64,000 nucleotides of DNA, taken from WHSW01 sp963767475 (GTDB taxonomy: Bacteria > Actinomycetota > Thermoleophilia > Solirubrobacterales > 70-9). Location: the NCBI GenBank assembly GCA_963767475.1, contig CAVYEI010000005.1, positions 124,001-188,000 of the forward strand, given 5' to 3'. Positions 26,450 through 35,696 of this stretch are shown here, piece after piece (the stretch's first letter is position 1; each line of letters begins with the position of its first letter). A model generated the notes under the pieces. It was not told the DNA's origin and searched no databases. It saw only the letters and a program-made list of their open reading frames with translations. Both the position numbers and the translations under genes were made by a program.

Positions 26450-27924
26450 CAGTCCGCCGGCGCGACCCTGACCGGGCCCTGGTCGTGGATCGTCACCTGG
26501 CTGACCCCGAGCCCGACGATCAGCCAGGTCGCCAGGATCGGCGGGCCCTCGCTGTAGAGCCCGGTGTAGAAGAGCACCAGCGCCGCGGCCAGCGAGCCGC
26601 AGGCGCCGATCATCAGCGCCGCGCTCTGGCGGTTGGTCGACCGGGTGGCGCGCAGTGCGAGCGCCGCCAGCAGGATCACCATCGCGCCGGCGTAGACGAC
26701 CATGATCAGGAACCCCTGCTCGAGCCCGACCTTGATGTAAGAGCTGTCGAGGATGTCCGAGGTCACCGACTGGCGCTCATGGGTCACGGCCACCCCGCCG
26801 GCGCTGCCGAGGCCGTGCCCCCACGGCGTCTCCCGCATATCGTCGAACGCCGCGGCCCAGGTCTGCTCGCGGTCCGAGAACGCCTTGTCCTGGCTGGGCG
26901 CGAGGATCCCCGAGAAGCGCTGCGCACGTTCGTCGGAGCCGCCGACCGTGAGCCCGTATCCGGCGGCGCCGATCGCGACCGCGATCAGCAGCCCCGCGAT
27001 GCCGCCGGCGAGCCGACCGGGGAAGGCGGGCGTGACCAGGTAGAGCGCGAACACCACCAGCGCCCCGAGGCCGACGGCGACGATCCCCGTGCGGACGTCG
27101 GAGTCGAAGAGGACGATCGCCAGCGGCACGATCGCCGCCAGCGCCAGCAGCCGCCAGCGTCCCCGCCAGGCGAGCCCGAGCGCGATCAGCAAGGGCACCA
27201 CCGTCGCCACCCAGCCCGCGAGCTGGTTCGCGGTCAGCCAGGAGCCGAAGAAGCGCGCCTGCACCGACGGCGCCAGGCCGGGCTGGGCGATCCGCGCTGC
27301 CTGGGACTCCTCCGGCGTCGGGGCGCCGAGGAAGCGGTAGAGGCAGTAGAGGCCGACCAGGCCCGAGACGATCACGATCCCACGGGCGATCCGGCGATGG
27401 ACCTCGGGCGACCACGGGGCGGCGGCGACCAGGAGGATCGCGCTCATGTACCAGGCGGCCGCCTTGAACGCCGTCAGCCCGAAGGAGACCGGGCTCACCA
27501 TCAACGCCTCGACCGCGGTCACGGCGAGATAGAGGATCGTCGCGATCAGCGCCGGCCAGAGCCAGAACGAGCGCTCCGCCCGTCCGCTGGCGTAGGTGCC
27601 GACGACGCCGAGCCAGAGACCGGCGAGCAGGAAGTCGATCAGCGGCCCGTTGGGGATCGGGGTCAGCGACGGGAGCGTGTTGGTGGTCGCCGTGAGGACG
27701 AAGATCGCCAGCACCGCGGGCGCCGGCCGCCAGGCGCAGGCGACGGCTCCGATCGCCGCCGCCGGCACCGCGATCGCGAACCGCGGCTGCGAGGTGAGGA
27801 TCGCCGCGGCCAGCAGGGCGAAGAGCACCAGCAACACCAGCGGGGCGGCCGTGCGCACGGAGTCCGCAACCGGTATCGGCCGCGAGACGATCGGGATCGG
27901 CAGGCGCGCTTCAGGGCTCGGCAT
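26446..27924 (-). CDS. O-antigen ligase/polymerase family membrane protein
   Basis: 492 residues, about 11 hydrophobic segments. The Wzy_C-type large loop contains SDREQTWAAAFDDMRETPWGHGLGSAGG and, before the last helices, DSSYIKVGLEQGFLIMV. This is the second polymerase/ligase-like protein in the region, the other being encoded at 19914-21851, and it lacks the TPR tail. One of the two may act as ligase and the other as polymerase; the sequence does not decide. A TACTCT hexamer lies 11 nt before the ATG. It is coupled to the downstream GT4. Confidence 0.87.
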   Translation of the reverse strand: MPSPEARLPIPIVSRPIPVADSVRTAAPLVLLVLFALLAAAILTSQPRFAIAVPAAAIGAVACAWRPAPAVLAIFVLTATTNTLPSLTPIPNGPLIDFLLAGLWLGVVGTYASGRAERSFWLWPALIATILYLAVTAVEALMVSPVSFGLTAFKAAAWYMSAILLVAAAPWSPEVHRRIARGIVIVSGLVGLYCLYRFLGAPTPEESQAARIAQPGLAPSVQARFFGSWLTANQLAGWVATVVPLLIALGLAWRGRWRLLALAAIVPLAIVLFDSDVRTGIVAVGLGALVVFALYLVTPAFPGRLAGGIAGLLIAVAIGAAGYGLTVGGSDERAQRFSGILAPSQDKAFSDREQTWAAAFDDMRETPWGHGLGSAGGVAVTHERQSVTSDILDSSYIKVGLEQGFLIMVVYAGAMVILLAALALRATRSTNRQSAALMIGACGSLAAALVLFYTGLYSEGPPILATWLIVGLGVSQVTIHDQGPVRVAPADW

Positions 27925-27981
27925 GCGAGTGGGCCAGAGTACCGGCGGTCGAGCCCGGATCCGCCGGTTCGAAAACTCGGG

Positions 27982-28932
27982 TCAGAGCATGGGTGTCCGA
28001 TTGCGAAATCCGCCGCGGGCGACGGCGAATACCTCGATCAGGTCGTGGAGGGCGAAGTAGGGGGCGAGCGCCGGCCCGCCGCCCTCCAATCGCCCCCGCG
28101 CCCAGAGGTCCTGGAGGTACGGGTACATGAGCCACGCCCGCAGGACGTGCAGGCGGGTCGGCAGCAGGGTGCCGACGACGGCCTTGAACAGCATCCAATG
28201 GATCTCCTTCCAGAAGATCCCGAACTTGAACTGCGAGCGACGCAGCTCGCGGTGGCGAGCGTAGGCGACCATCGGCGTCGTCCAGCGCGCCGCGACGCGC
28301 AGCTTGCCCAGCGGCCCGACGTCGTCGACGGCGTGGTGGACGAGCGCCTCGGGCTCGAACACCGGCTGCACCCCGGCTTCGATCGCGCGCCAGCCGAGGT
28401 CGCAATCCTCGCCGCCGGGCTCGCGGCCGAAGGTGGCGACGTCGAAGCCGTCGATCAGCTCGAGCACCGAGCGCGGGTAGGCGATGTTGCAGGTCTGAAA
28501 CGAGGGGTCGAGCTCGCGCACCCAGATCGAGCGCGAGAAGGGGCCGAAGTCGTCGATCTCATCCGGGTTCGGCAGCGTCCGGCCCTGGACGAAGCAGCCG
28601 GGATTGTCGGCGGCCGCACGCTCGGTTGCCGCGAGCCATTCGGGGTGCGGGGCGCAGTCGTCGTCGGTGAACGCGACCAGCGATGCCTCGGTCGCGCGCC
28701 AGCCCTGGTCGCGCGCCGTCGCCGGGCCTCCCGCCAGCTCGCGCGTGATCACCTGCAGCGGCAGGTCGCCGCGTTCGAGCTCCGCCGCCAGCAGCGCCCG
28801 GGTCTGCGCCCCGGAGCCGTCGTCGACGACGACGATCTCGTCGGCGGGCCGGCTCTGGGCCCGCATCGCGGCCAGCATCTCCGCCAGGCGCCGAGGGCGA
28901 TCGTGGGTGGCAACGACTACGGCAACTGTCAT
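27982..28932 (-). CDS. GT2 glycosyltransferase
   Basis: 316 residues from ATG 28932; a TTG three codons upstream is possible. VAVVVATHDRPRRLAEMLAA, VVVDDGSGAQTRALL and VAFTDDDCAPHPEWL (metal site) open the domain. TCNIAYPRSVLELIDGFD and REPGGEDCDLGWRAIEAG follow. The C-terminal third holds a membrane-associated helical stretch (WKEIHWMLFKAVVGTLL). It is divergent from another GT2 with only 34 bases between the start codons, so the promoters overlap coding sequence or each other. Confidence 0.9.
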   Translation of the reverse strand: MTVAVVVATHDRPRRLAEMLAAMRAQSRPADEIVVVDDGSGAQTRALLAAELERGDLPLQVITRELAGGPATARDQGWRATEASLVAFTDDDCAPHPEWLAATERAAADNPGCFVQGRTLPNPDEIDDFGPFSRSIWVRELDPSFQTCNIAYPRSVLELIDGFDVATFGREPGGEDCDLGWRAIEAGVQPVFEPEALVHHAVDDVGPLGKLRVAARWTTPMVAYARHRELRRSQFKFGIFWKEIHWMLFKAVVGTLLPTRLHVLRAWLMYPYLQDLWARGRLEGGGPALAPYFALHDLIEVFAVARGGFRNRTPML

Positions 28933-28951
28933 CGGCGGCAATCCCTACCAG

Positions 28952-28957
28952 TAAATT
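28952..28957 (+). promoter_or_regulatory. -10 hexamer TAAATT of the GT2 gene at 28967
   Basis: TAAATT, an AT-rich hexamer that stands out in this GC-rich DNA, ends 9 nt before GTG 28967. Confidence 0.5.
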
Positions 28958-28966
28958 GCCTGCGCC

Positions 28967-29923
28967 GTGGCCACTCCCACCGGGGCTCCCGAGATCGCGG
29001 TCGTGATTGCGACCCGTGGCCGCGAGGCGCGGCTGGCGTTCGCGCTCGACTCGCTGGTCGGCCAGTTGGACCCCGATCGATTCGAGGTCGTGGTCGTCCG
29101 CGACGCCGATGCTCCGCAGCCGTTCGCGCAGCCGCCCGACGGGCTTCGCGTTCGCTATCTGACCCTGGACGGGTCGGCCGGGCCGGCGCCGAAGCGAAAC
29201 CTCGGCTGGCGGGCAACGCAGGCGCCGCTGGTCGCGTTCACCGACGATGACTGCCGCGCCGCCCCGGGCTGGCTGGCGACCCTGCTCGCCTCCGCCGACG
29301 GCGACTCGACCTTTCTCCAGGGCCGTACCGCTCCGGACCCCGAGGAGCTCCACCTGCTCCACGGCCTCGCCCGGAGCGTCGAGGTCGCCGAGGCGACGGG
29401 CTGGTTCGAGACCTGCAACATCGCCTACCCGCGGGCGCTGCTCGAACGCGTCGGCGGCTTCGACGAGAGCTTCGACTTCGGCGGCGAGGACACCGACATC
29501 GCCTGGCGCGCGATCGAGAACGGGGCCGAGCCGGCCTTCGTCGCCGAGGCGCTCGTCTGGCACGCGGTGATGTCGCGTTCGATCGGGCGCGCATTCGCGG
29601 AAGCGAGGCGGTGGCCGGCGACGCCGGGGCTGATCAAGCGCCACCCGGAGCTGCACGATTCGCTCTACGGGCGCCACTTCTGGAGCCCCGAGCACATGGG
29701 GATCGTGGTCGCGCTCGCCGGGCTCGCGGTCGCCGGCCGGTCGCGCTCGCTGGCGCTCGCCGCCCTCGTCCCGTACCTGAGCATGAGGGTGAACTGGCGC
29801 CAGCCGCGACCGCGGCGAATCCTGCGCTCGCTGGCGACCCTGCCGCTGTTCGCGGCGATCGATGCGACCGAGGTCGCGGCTCGCCTGCCGGCGGCGATCC
29901 GCCATCGGGTGGCGGTTATCTGA
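28967..29923 (+). CDS. GT2 glycosyltransferase (paralogue of 51572-52504)
   Basis: 318 residues from GTG 28967. EIAVVIATRGREARLAFALD, VVVVRDADAP, LVAFTDDDCRAAPGWL, TFLQGRTAPDPEELHLLHGL and TCNIAYPRALLERVGGFDE define it. DFGGEDTDIAWRAIENG holds the ED motif. A weak C-terminal membrane stretch follows (GIVVALAGLAVAG). The protein encoded at 51572-52504 shares nearly all these blocks, including DPDE(A/E)xHLLHGLARS, so the two arose by duplication. Stop and next start share one base (TGATG). Confidence 0.9.
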   Translation: MATPTGAPEIAVVIATRGREARLAFALDSLVGQLDPDRFEVVVVRDADAPQPFAQPPDGLRVRYLTLDGSAGPAPKRNLGWRATQAPLVAFTDDDCRAAPGWLATLLASADGDSTFLQGRTAPDPEELHLLHGLARSVEVAEATGWFETCNIAYPRALLERVGGFDESFDFGGEDTDIAWRAIENGAEPAFVAEALVWHAVMSRSIGRAFAEARRWPATPGLIKRHPELHDSLYGRHFWSPEHMGIVVALAGLAVAGRSRSLALAALVPYLSMRVNWRQPRPRRILRSLATLPLFAAIDATEVAARLPAAIRHRVAVI

Positions 29924-31014
29924 TGAGGATCGCGCTGCTGCATCCGACCTACTGGCCCGAGGTGCGGCGTGGGTCCGAGCGCCTCGCCCACGATCTCGGC
30001 GCCACCTTGGCCGACCGCGGTCACGAGGTCACGCTGGTGACCACGCATGCCGGGCGGCGAGCGGAGGCGATCGAGGACGGCATCCGCGTGGTCCGCGCCC
30101 GGCGCGTGCCCCAGCTCCCGGGGATGAACTGGTACGACGAGTACGTCGGCGCGATCCCGGCGGTGCTCACGGAGCTGGTTCGCGGCGACTACGAGGTCGC
30201 CCACGCGCTCTATCCGACCGACGCCTGGACGGCGCGGCTGGCACGGCGATTCGGCGGCCCTCCGTATGTGATGGCGGTGCACGGGATCCTCAACCGCGAG
30301 TACCTGGTCCGCCGGCGCTACCGGCTGGAGATGTTCAAGGTGGCCGCCGCCGACGCCGCCGCGGTCAGCGCGCTGAGCGAGGCCGGGGCCGAGCCGTTGC
30401 GTCGCTACGCGCTCGCCAAGCCGCTGATCCTGCCCGGTGGCGTGATCGGCGCCGACTATGCCGGCGCCGTCGAGCGGCCCTCGGTTCCGACCCTGCTCTG
30501 CCCGGCCGCGCTCGGCGACCCGCGAAAGCGCGGCGAGCTCTTGCTGGAGGCATTTGCGATCGTCGCCGATCGAATCCCGGAAGCCCGCCTGATGCTTGCC
30601 GGCGGCGTCGATCCGTTCTCGGGTGGCGGGCCCGAGACGCTGCCCGCCGGCGTCAGCGCGACCGAGCTCGCCGGCACCGCGGAGCTGGCCGCCGCGTACC
30701 GATCGGCGTCCGTGACCGTGTTGCCGTCCGACCACGAGGCCTTCGGCCTCGTCCTGGTGGAGTCGCTGGCCTCCGGGACACCGGTGGTCGCGGCTCGCTC
30801 GGGGGGCTGCGTCGAGATCGTCACCGACGAAGGCGTCGGACGCCTATTCGAGCGAGGTGACGCCGACGATCTCGCCCGGGCGATCGGCGAGGCGCTCGAG
30901 CTGGCGGCGAACCCGGCGACCGCCGACCGCTGTCGCGAGCACGCCACAGCGTGGGACTGGGCGCGGGTGGTCGAGCGCTACGAGGCCGTCTACGAGGAGG
31001 CGCTCGGGCGCTGA
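29923..31014 (+). CDS. GT4 glycosyltransferase
   Basis: 363 residues, GT-B fold. The N-terminus reads LLHPTYWPEVRRGSERLAHD, with the Gly/Arg-rich donor loop. YVMAVHGILNREYLVRR, VPTLLCPAALGDPRKRGELL and VLPSDHEAFGLVLVESLASG (E-x7-E) are in order. It is translated together with the upstream GT2 (one-base overlap) and overlaps the convergent methyltransferase by 25 bases. It is likely to transfer a hexose within the surface glycan pathway; specificity unknown. Confidence 0.9.
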   Translation: MRIALLHPTYWPEVRRGSERLAHDLGATLADRGHEVTLVTTHAGRRAEAIEDGIRVVRARRVPQLPGMNWYDEYVGAIPAVLTELVRGDYEVAHALYPTDAWTARLARRFGGPPYVMAVHGILNREYLVRRRYRLEMFKVAAADAAAVSALSEAGAEPLRRYALAKPLILPGGVIGADYAGAVERPSVPTLLCPAALGDPRKRGELLLEAFAIVADRIPEARLMLAGGVDPFSGGGPETLPAGVSATELAGTAELAAAYRSASVTVLPSDHEAFGLVLVESLASGTPVVAARSGGCVEIVTDEGVGRLFERGDADDLARAIGEALELAANPATADRCREHATAWDWARVVERYEAVYEEALGR

Positions 31015-31712
31015 GCGTCGGCGCGCAGGAGCAAAAAGCAGAACTGCGTTCCCTCGCCGACCACGCGCTCGACCGTCAGCCCCGCCGCCGTGGCGACCGT
31101 CGACAGCCGCTCGAGGTCGACGGCTGAACCGCGCCAAGCCGGATGCGCCTGCCCGCGCGGCTCCCGGCCGAGGCGCGACCGCAGCCACGACTTGATCCGC
31201 CGCGCAAGCGGCGGGCGCTGGTGGAGCTCCGGCAGGTTCGAGATCTGGAACGCGCTCCAGCCCCCGCCGCGAAGCACCCGGCCCATCTCGCCGACGTAGC
31301 CGAGCGTGACCTCGGGATCGGGGATGTGCTGGAAGACGACGTGCGAGAAGCAGACGTCGGCGCTGGCGTCGGCGATCGACGCCAGCGTGGCGCCGTCGCC
31401 GAGGATCCACTCGACCTCGGTGAGCCCGGGGTTGTGCTCGCGCGCCAGCTCGAGCATCTTCTCGGAGACGTCGAGAGCGCGAACGCTCTTTCCCTCCGCT
31501 GCCAGGGCGCGCGTCATCCGCCCGACCCCGCAGCCGATCTCGACGATCTCGTCGCCGGGCTCGATCCGGGCGCCGAGCTCGCCGAGGATCTGGGCCAGGA
31601 GCTCGGGACCGCCGGCCCAGAACTCCTCCAGGTCCGGGTCGCGGTACTCGAGCCGGTTGTCGACGAAGTAGAACGCGTCCTCGTCGGCGCGCGCATCCCA
31701 GTAGTCCTTCAT
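30990..31712 (-). CDS. class I SAM methyltransferase (paralogue of 50829-51551)
   Basis: 240 residues from ATG 31712 (MKDYWDARADEDAFYFVDN). Motif I is VEIGCGVGRMTRALAA, the acidic end of strand 2 is RALDVSEKM, and motif IV is CFSHVVFQHIPDPEVTLGYV. The C-terminal HPAWRGSAVDLERL and EGTQFCFLLLR are nearly repeated in the paralogue at 50829-51551, roughly half of positions by eye. Each copy stands divergent from a GT2 gene. Probably methylates a sugar or glycan; this is inference from context. Confidence 0.87.
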   Translation of the reverse strand: MKDYWDARADEDAFYFVDNRLEYRDPDLEEFWAGGPELLAQILGELGARIEPGDEIVEIGCGVGRMTRALAAEGKSVRALDVSEKMLELAREHNPGLTEVEWILGDGATLASIADASADVCFSHVVFQHIPDPEVTLGYVGEMGRVLRGGGWSAFQISNLPELHQRPPLARRIKSWLRSRLGREPRGQAHPAWRGSAVDLERLSTVATAAGLTVERVVGEGTQFCFLLLRADAQRPSASS

Positions 31713-31750
31713 CCGGCTCACGACCCGGCGAACCGTACCCGGAGACCCAC

Positions 31751-31756
31751 TACGTT
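31751..31756 (+). promoter_or_regulatory. -10 hexamer TACGTT of the GT2 gene at 31765
   Basis: TACGTT ends 8 nt before TTG 31765; no Shine-Dalgarno. It supports TTG as a leaderless start. Confidence 0.5.
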
Positions 31757-31764
31757 GTGCCGGC

Positions 31765-32706
31765 TTGGCCGTCGTCAGCGTGATCATCCCCGCCCACAAC
31801 GCCGCCACGACGCTCGGGGCGACGTTGCGCGCGCTCGCGGACCAGGACTGCGAGCAGGAGTTCGAGGTGATCGTCGTCGACGACGCTTCCGCCGATCAGA
31901 CCGCCGCCGTTGCGGAAGGGTCGTCGTTGCCCGTCCGCCTGCTGCGTGAGCGAGGCCTCGGCCCGGGTCCGGCCCGAAACGCCGGCGCCGCGGTCGCCAC
32001 CGGCGAGGTGCTGGCGTTCACCGATGCCGACTGCGTGCCGACGACCGGCTGGCTGCGCGAAGGGCTGGCGGCGCTGGAGCCCGTGGATCTGGTCCAGGGC
32101 GCGGTCCACGCCGACCCCGGCGCGCCGCTGGGCCCGTTCGACCGCACGGTCTGGGTCACCCGCGAGAGCGGTCTCTATGAGTGCGCGAACCTGTTCGTTC
32201 GCCGGCCGAGCTTCGATCAGGTCGGGGGCTTCGAGGACTGGCTCTCGGCGACGCTGGGCAAGCCGCTGGCCGAGGATGCCTGGCTCGGCTGGAAGGTCAG
32301 GCGTGCCGGTGCCCGCACGATCTTCAGCGAGCGGGCGCTGGTCCACCACGCGGTCTTCGGACGCGGTGCGCGCGGCTACGTCGCCGAGCGGGCGCGGCTC
32401 GTCTACTTCCCCGCGATCGCCCGCAAGATGCCCGAGCTGCGCCGGACGATGTTCTTCGCCCGCGTCTTTCTCTCCTCGCGCTCGGCGGCCTTCGACGCCG
32501 CCCTCGCCGGGCTGGTCGCGGCGCCGGTGCTCTCATCGCCGCTGCCGCTGGCGGCGGCCGTTCCGTGGCTTTGGATTACGGCCCGTGACGCCGCCCGCTG
32601 GCGCCGGCACGCGCCCGTGGCCGCCGCCGCGGGCGCCGCCGCCGATCTGGTCGGCTTCGTCGCTCTGGCGATCGGCAGCGTCCGCGCTCGCTCGCTGCTG
32701 ATCTGA
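31765..32706 (+). CDS. GT2 glycosyltransferase with C-terminal membrane segments
   Basis: 313 residues from TTG 31765. VSVIIPAHNAATTLGATL, VVDDASADQTAAV, GPGPARNAGAAVATGEVLAF and TDADCVPTTGWL are the donor site. ECANLFVRRPSFDQVGGFED and PLAEDAWLGWKVRRAG are the acceptor side. The last 80 residues have two or three hydrophobic helices (AALAGLVAAPVLSSPLPLAA, AAAGAAADLVGFVALAIGS). It is divergent from the methyltransferase with 52 bases between. The sugar is unknown. Confidence 0.9.
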   Translation: MAVVSVIIPAHNAATTLGATLRALADQDCEQEFEVIVVDDASADQTAAVAEGSSLPVRLLRERGLGPGPARNAGAAVATGEVLAFTDADCVPTTGWLREGLAALEPVDLVQGAVHADPGAPLGPFDRTVWVTRESGLYECANLFVRRPSFDQVGGFEDWLSATLGKPLAEDAWLGWKVRRAGARTIFSERALVHHAVFGRGARGYVAERARLVYFPAIARKMPELRRTMFFARVFLSSRSAAFDAALAGLVAAPVLSSPLPLAAAVPWLWITARDAARWRRHAPVAAAAGAAADLVGFVALAIGSVRARSLLI

Positions 32707-32742
32707 GTCGCTCGAATCGGCGGATCCAAGCGGAGGCGCCCA

Positions 32743-32748
32743 TATCCT
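32743..32748 (+). promoter_or_regulatory. -10 hexamer TATCCT of the GT4 gene at 32756
   Basis: TATCCT ends 7 nt before GTG 32756; this supports that start despite the broken frame downstream. Confidence 0.5.
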
Positions 32749-32755
32749 GCTCCGC

Positions 32756-33941
32756 GTGCGCGTGCTGACGATCGGCAACATGTACCCGCCGCACCACCAG
32801 GGCGGCTACGAGCTGATGTGGCGCTCGGCGGTCGAGCGGATGCGAGCCGACGGGCATCGAGGTCCGGGTGCTGACCACCGATCATCGCGAGCCCGATCCC
32901 GACCCGGCGATCGCCGAGGATGCCGACGTCCACCGCGAGCTGCGCTGGTACTGGCACGAGCACGAGTTCCCGCGGCTGTCGCTTCGCCGCCGGCTCGGGC
33001 TCGAGCGCCACAACCGCGCCGTCCTCGATCGCCAGATCGCCGACTTTCGCCCCGACGCGCTCAGCTGGTGGGCGATGGGGGGGATGTCGATCTCGTTGCT
33101 CGAGCGCGGACGCGACGCCGGCGTGCCCGCGGTAGGGGTCGTCGATCGACGAGTGGATGACCTACGGCCCGCTCGTCGACGGCTGGCAGCGCGCCTTCGA
33201 CCGCCCGTCGATCGGCCGCCTCGCCGGGGCGATCACCGGAGTCCCGACCGGCGTCGATCTGGCGGCGGTCGCCGAGTGGATCTTCGTCAGCGCCTACGTC
33301 CGCGACCGCGCGATCGCCGACGGGGTCGCGGTCGGCGACTCGGCGGTCGTCCACGGCGGTATCGACCTGAGCGAGTTCGAGCCGGCGCCGGCCCGCGAGT
33401 GGGCGGGCGCTGCTCCTGACCCTCGGCCGGATCGATCCGCGCAAGGGGATCGCGACCGCGGTTCGCGCCCTGGCCGAGCTGCCCGATTGCAGCCTGCGCT
33501 GCGTCGGCGGCGGCGATCCGCGGCACCTGGCCGAGCTGCGTGAGCTGGCGGCGGGGCTCGGGGTGGCCGATCGGGTCGGCTTCGATCAGCTCCCGCGCGA
33601 TCGGGTCGCGAGCGCCTACGCCGCGGCGGACGCGCTCGCCTTCTGTGTCTCCTGGCCGGAGCCGTTCGGGCTTGTGCCGCTGGAGTCGATGGCGGTCGGG
33701 CACGCCGGTGATCGCGACCGGAACCGGGGGTTCGGCCGAGTACCTGCGCGAGGGCGAGAACTGCCTCCTGATCCCGCCCGACGATCCGGCGGCGCTGGCG
33801 GCGGCGGTGCGGCGTCTGGCCGCCGACCCGGAGCTGCGACAACGGCTGCGCGCCGGCGGACGACGAACCGCCGAGCAGCACACCGAGTCGGCCTTCAACG
33901 AGGCGGTCATCGCCGCCCACGAGAAAGCTGCGGCGGCGTGA
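32756..33941 (+). pseudogene. GT4 glycosyltransferase interrupted by four +1 insertions
   Basis: A full-length GT4 can be read only by moving one base forward four times. RVLTIGNMYPPHHQGGYELM is followed by a switch at about 32858 (extra C after CAT) to VLTTDHREPDPDP. The next, at about 33147 (extra C after GAT), leads to the family motif DEWMTYGPLVDGW. One at about 33403 leads to LLLTLGRIDPRKGIATAV and PEPFGLVPLESMAVG. One at about 33698 (extra G) leads to PVIATGTGGSAEYLREGENC and the end. Each piece keeps normal codon use. Either the gene died very recently or the sequence carries errors. The stop overlaps the next start (GTGA). Confidence 0.8.
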
Positions 33942-34909
33942 GCTCGAACGGCCCGCCGGTGACGATCGCCGTCGTCTCCTGGAACACCCGGGAGCTGCTC
34001 GCCCGTTGCCTGGAGTCGATGCAGCGCCGAGGTCGAGGCCGGGCTGGCCGAGGTCTGGGTCGTCGACAACGCCTCCGACGACGGCTCGCCAGGACCTCGT
34101 TCGCGAGCGCTTCGCCTGGGTCGAGCTCGTCGCCAGCGAGCAAAACCTCGGCTTCGGGCCCGCCGTCAACCTGGTCGCCGAGCGCACCGAGAGCGCCTGG
34201 ATCGCCGCCTCGAACGCCGACATCGAGCTCAGCCCCGGGGCGCTGGCCTCGCTGCTCGCCGCCGCCGACGCCGATCCCTCGGCGGGCTCGCTGGCCCCGC
34301 GGCTGGTGATGCCCGACGGCGAGACCCAGCACTCGGTGCACTCGTTTCCGTCGCTGTCGCTGGCGCTCGCAGGTCAACCTCGGGCTGGCGGCGCTCGTCC
34401 CCGGGCTCGGCGACCGGCTCTGCCTCGAGGGGCGCTGGGACCCGGAGCGCGGCCGGCGCGTCGACTGGGCGCACGGCGCCTTCCTCCTCGTCCGCAGGCC
34501 GGCGTTCGAGGCGGCGGGGCGATTCGACCCCGGCCAGTGGATGTACGCAGAGGATCTCGACCTCGCCTGGAGGCTGGACGAGTCGGGCTGGGCGACCCGC
34601 TACGTGCCCGAGGCGCACGTCCGCCACGAGGTCAGCGCCGCCGCCCGCAAGGCGTTCGCCGGCGAGCGCACGGCGCGGCACATGGCGGCGGCGCACGACT
34701 GGATGGTGAGGCGACGGGGTGCGGTGGTCGCGAAAGGCTACGCGGCGATCAACGCGCTCGGCTCGGCGGTGCGGCTGCTCGCGCTGGCGCCGCTGGCGCG
34801 CCTGGCGCCGGAGCGGTTCGGCCCCAGGCGCGATCTCGAGGCGGGCTACCTGCGCTTGCATGGCGGCGGGTTGCGCACCCGGCCAAAGGACCAACTGGAC
34901 CTGCCCTGA
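33938..34909 (+). pseudogene. GT2 glycosyltransferase interrupted by three +1 insertions
   Basis: Starts with GTG 33938 overlapping the previous stop: VTIAVVSWNTRELLARCLES. One extra base at about 34025-34027 leads to EVEAGLAEVWVVDNASDDGS. Another at about 34089 leads to QDLVRERFAWVELV, NLGFGPAVN and SNADIELSPGALASL. A third at about 34371 leads to NLGLAALVPGLGD, WAHGAFLLVRRPAFEAAGRFD and MYAEDLDLAWRL, then stop 34909. The intact protein would be a WbbL-like rhamnosyltransferase of about 323 residues. No other decay (stops, deletions) is visible. Confidence 0.8.
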
Positions 34910-34921
34910 CTCCCGGGCCGG

Positions 34922-34927
34922 TAGCTT
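34922..34927 (+). promoter_or_regulatory. -10 hexamer TAGCTT of the methyltransferase gene at 34935
   Basis: TAGCTT ends 7 nt before ATG 34935; no Shine-Dalgarno or -35 recognised. Confidence 0.55.
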
Positions 34928-34934
34928 GCGCGCT

Positions 34935-35696
34935 ATGAGCGCCGATCCTTCCGCCGCACCCGAGCTCGATCGCGAGCAGGCGGTCGCCGAACTGCGCGAG
35001 CGCTTCGACGAGATCGGCTGGTACCACACCCAGGAGCTGGCTCCGGACCTGACCACGCCGGGGATGTTCGATCTGCGGCCCTACATCGATCGCTACGGGC
35101 TCCCGGACGACCTCTCGGGCAAGCGGGTGCTCGACGTCGGCACCTTCGAGGGCTTCTGGGCGTTCGAGCTCGAGCGCCGCGGCGCCGATGTCGTCGCCCT
35201 CGACGTCGACCGGATCCAGGAGCTCGACTGGCCGCCCCGCCTGCGCCCCGCCGAGGACGGCCGCCGCGGCGAGGGATTCGAGCTCGCCAAGCGAGCCCTC
35301 GGGAGCTCGGTCGAGCGCGTCGGCTGCTCGATCTACGACGCCACCCCGGAACGTCTCGGCGGCACCTTCGACCTCGTCTTCTGCGGCTCGGTGCTGATCC
35401 ACCTCCGCGATCCGATGCTGGCGCTCGAGCGGATGGCGGGCCTCTGCGCCGGCGACCTCGTGTTCGCCGACGAGTACAGCCGCCGGCTTGCCTGGTTGCC
35501 CTCCGGCGGGGCCGAGTTCGTCGCCGAGACGCCGTGGTCGACCTGGTGGCGTCCGGCGCCGAAGACCTGGCTGGCGATGGTCCGCTGCGCGGGCTTCGAG
35601 GACGTGCGCCAGCACGGCCGCTTCAAGATGCGGTTTCGCGAAGGCAAGGATGCGGTCGCCCACGTCGTCGTCCATGCACGAGGAGAGGCTGGTTGA
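34935..35696 (+). CDS. CmoB/DUF1698-like SAM methyltransferase (WYHT family member 1)
   Basis: 253 residues. The N-terminal signature GWYHTQELAPDLTTPGMFDLR precedes motif I RVLDVGTFEGFWAFELERRG and VVALDVD. The motif IV region is DLVFCGSVLIHLRDPMLALE. The C-terminus has TWWRPAPKTWLAMVRCAGFED. Four further genes in this window share the WYHT block and layout (50023, 53754, 59504, 60292). CmoB itself modifies tRNA U34, but multiple copies among glycosyltransferases suggest glycan methylation instead. Its stop overlaps the next start (TTGA). Confidence 0.85.
   Translation: MSADPSAAPELDREQAVAELRERFDEIGWYHTQELAPDLTTPGMFDLRPYIDRYGLPDDLSGKRVLDVGTFEGFWAFELERRGADVVALDVDRIQELDWPPRLRPAEDGRRGEGFELAKRALGSSVERVGCSIYDATPERLGGTFDLVFCGSVLIHLRDPMLALERMAGLCAGDLVFADEYSRRLAWLPSGGAEFVAETPWSTWWRPAPKTWLAMVRCAGFEDVRQHGRFKMRFREGKDAVAHVVVHARGEAG

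Noticed and set aside
26485..29250. Very long plus-strand frame (over 900 codons)
   Set aside because: It is dominated by Arg/Asp/Gln/Pro and runs antisense to two good genes; real genes here start at 28967 on that strand.
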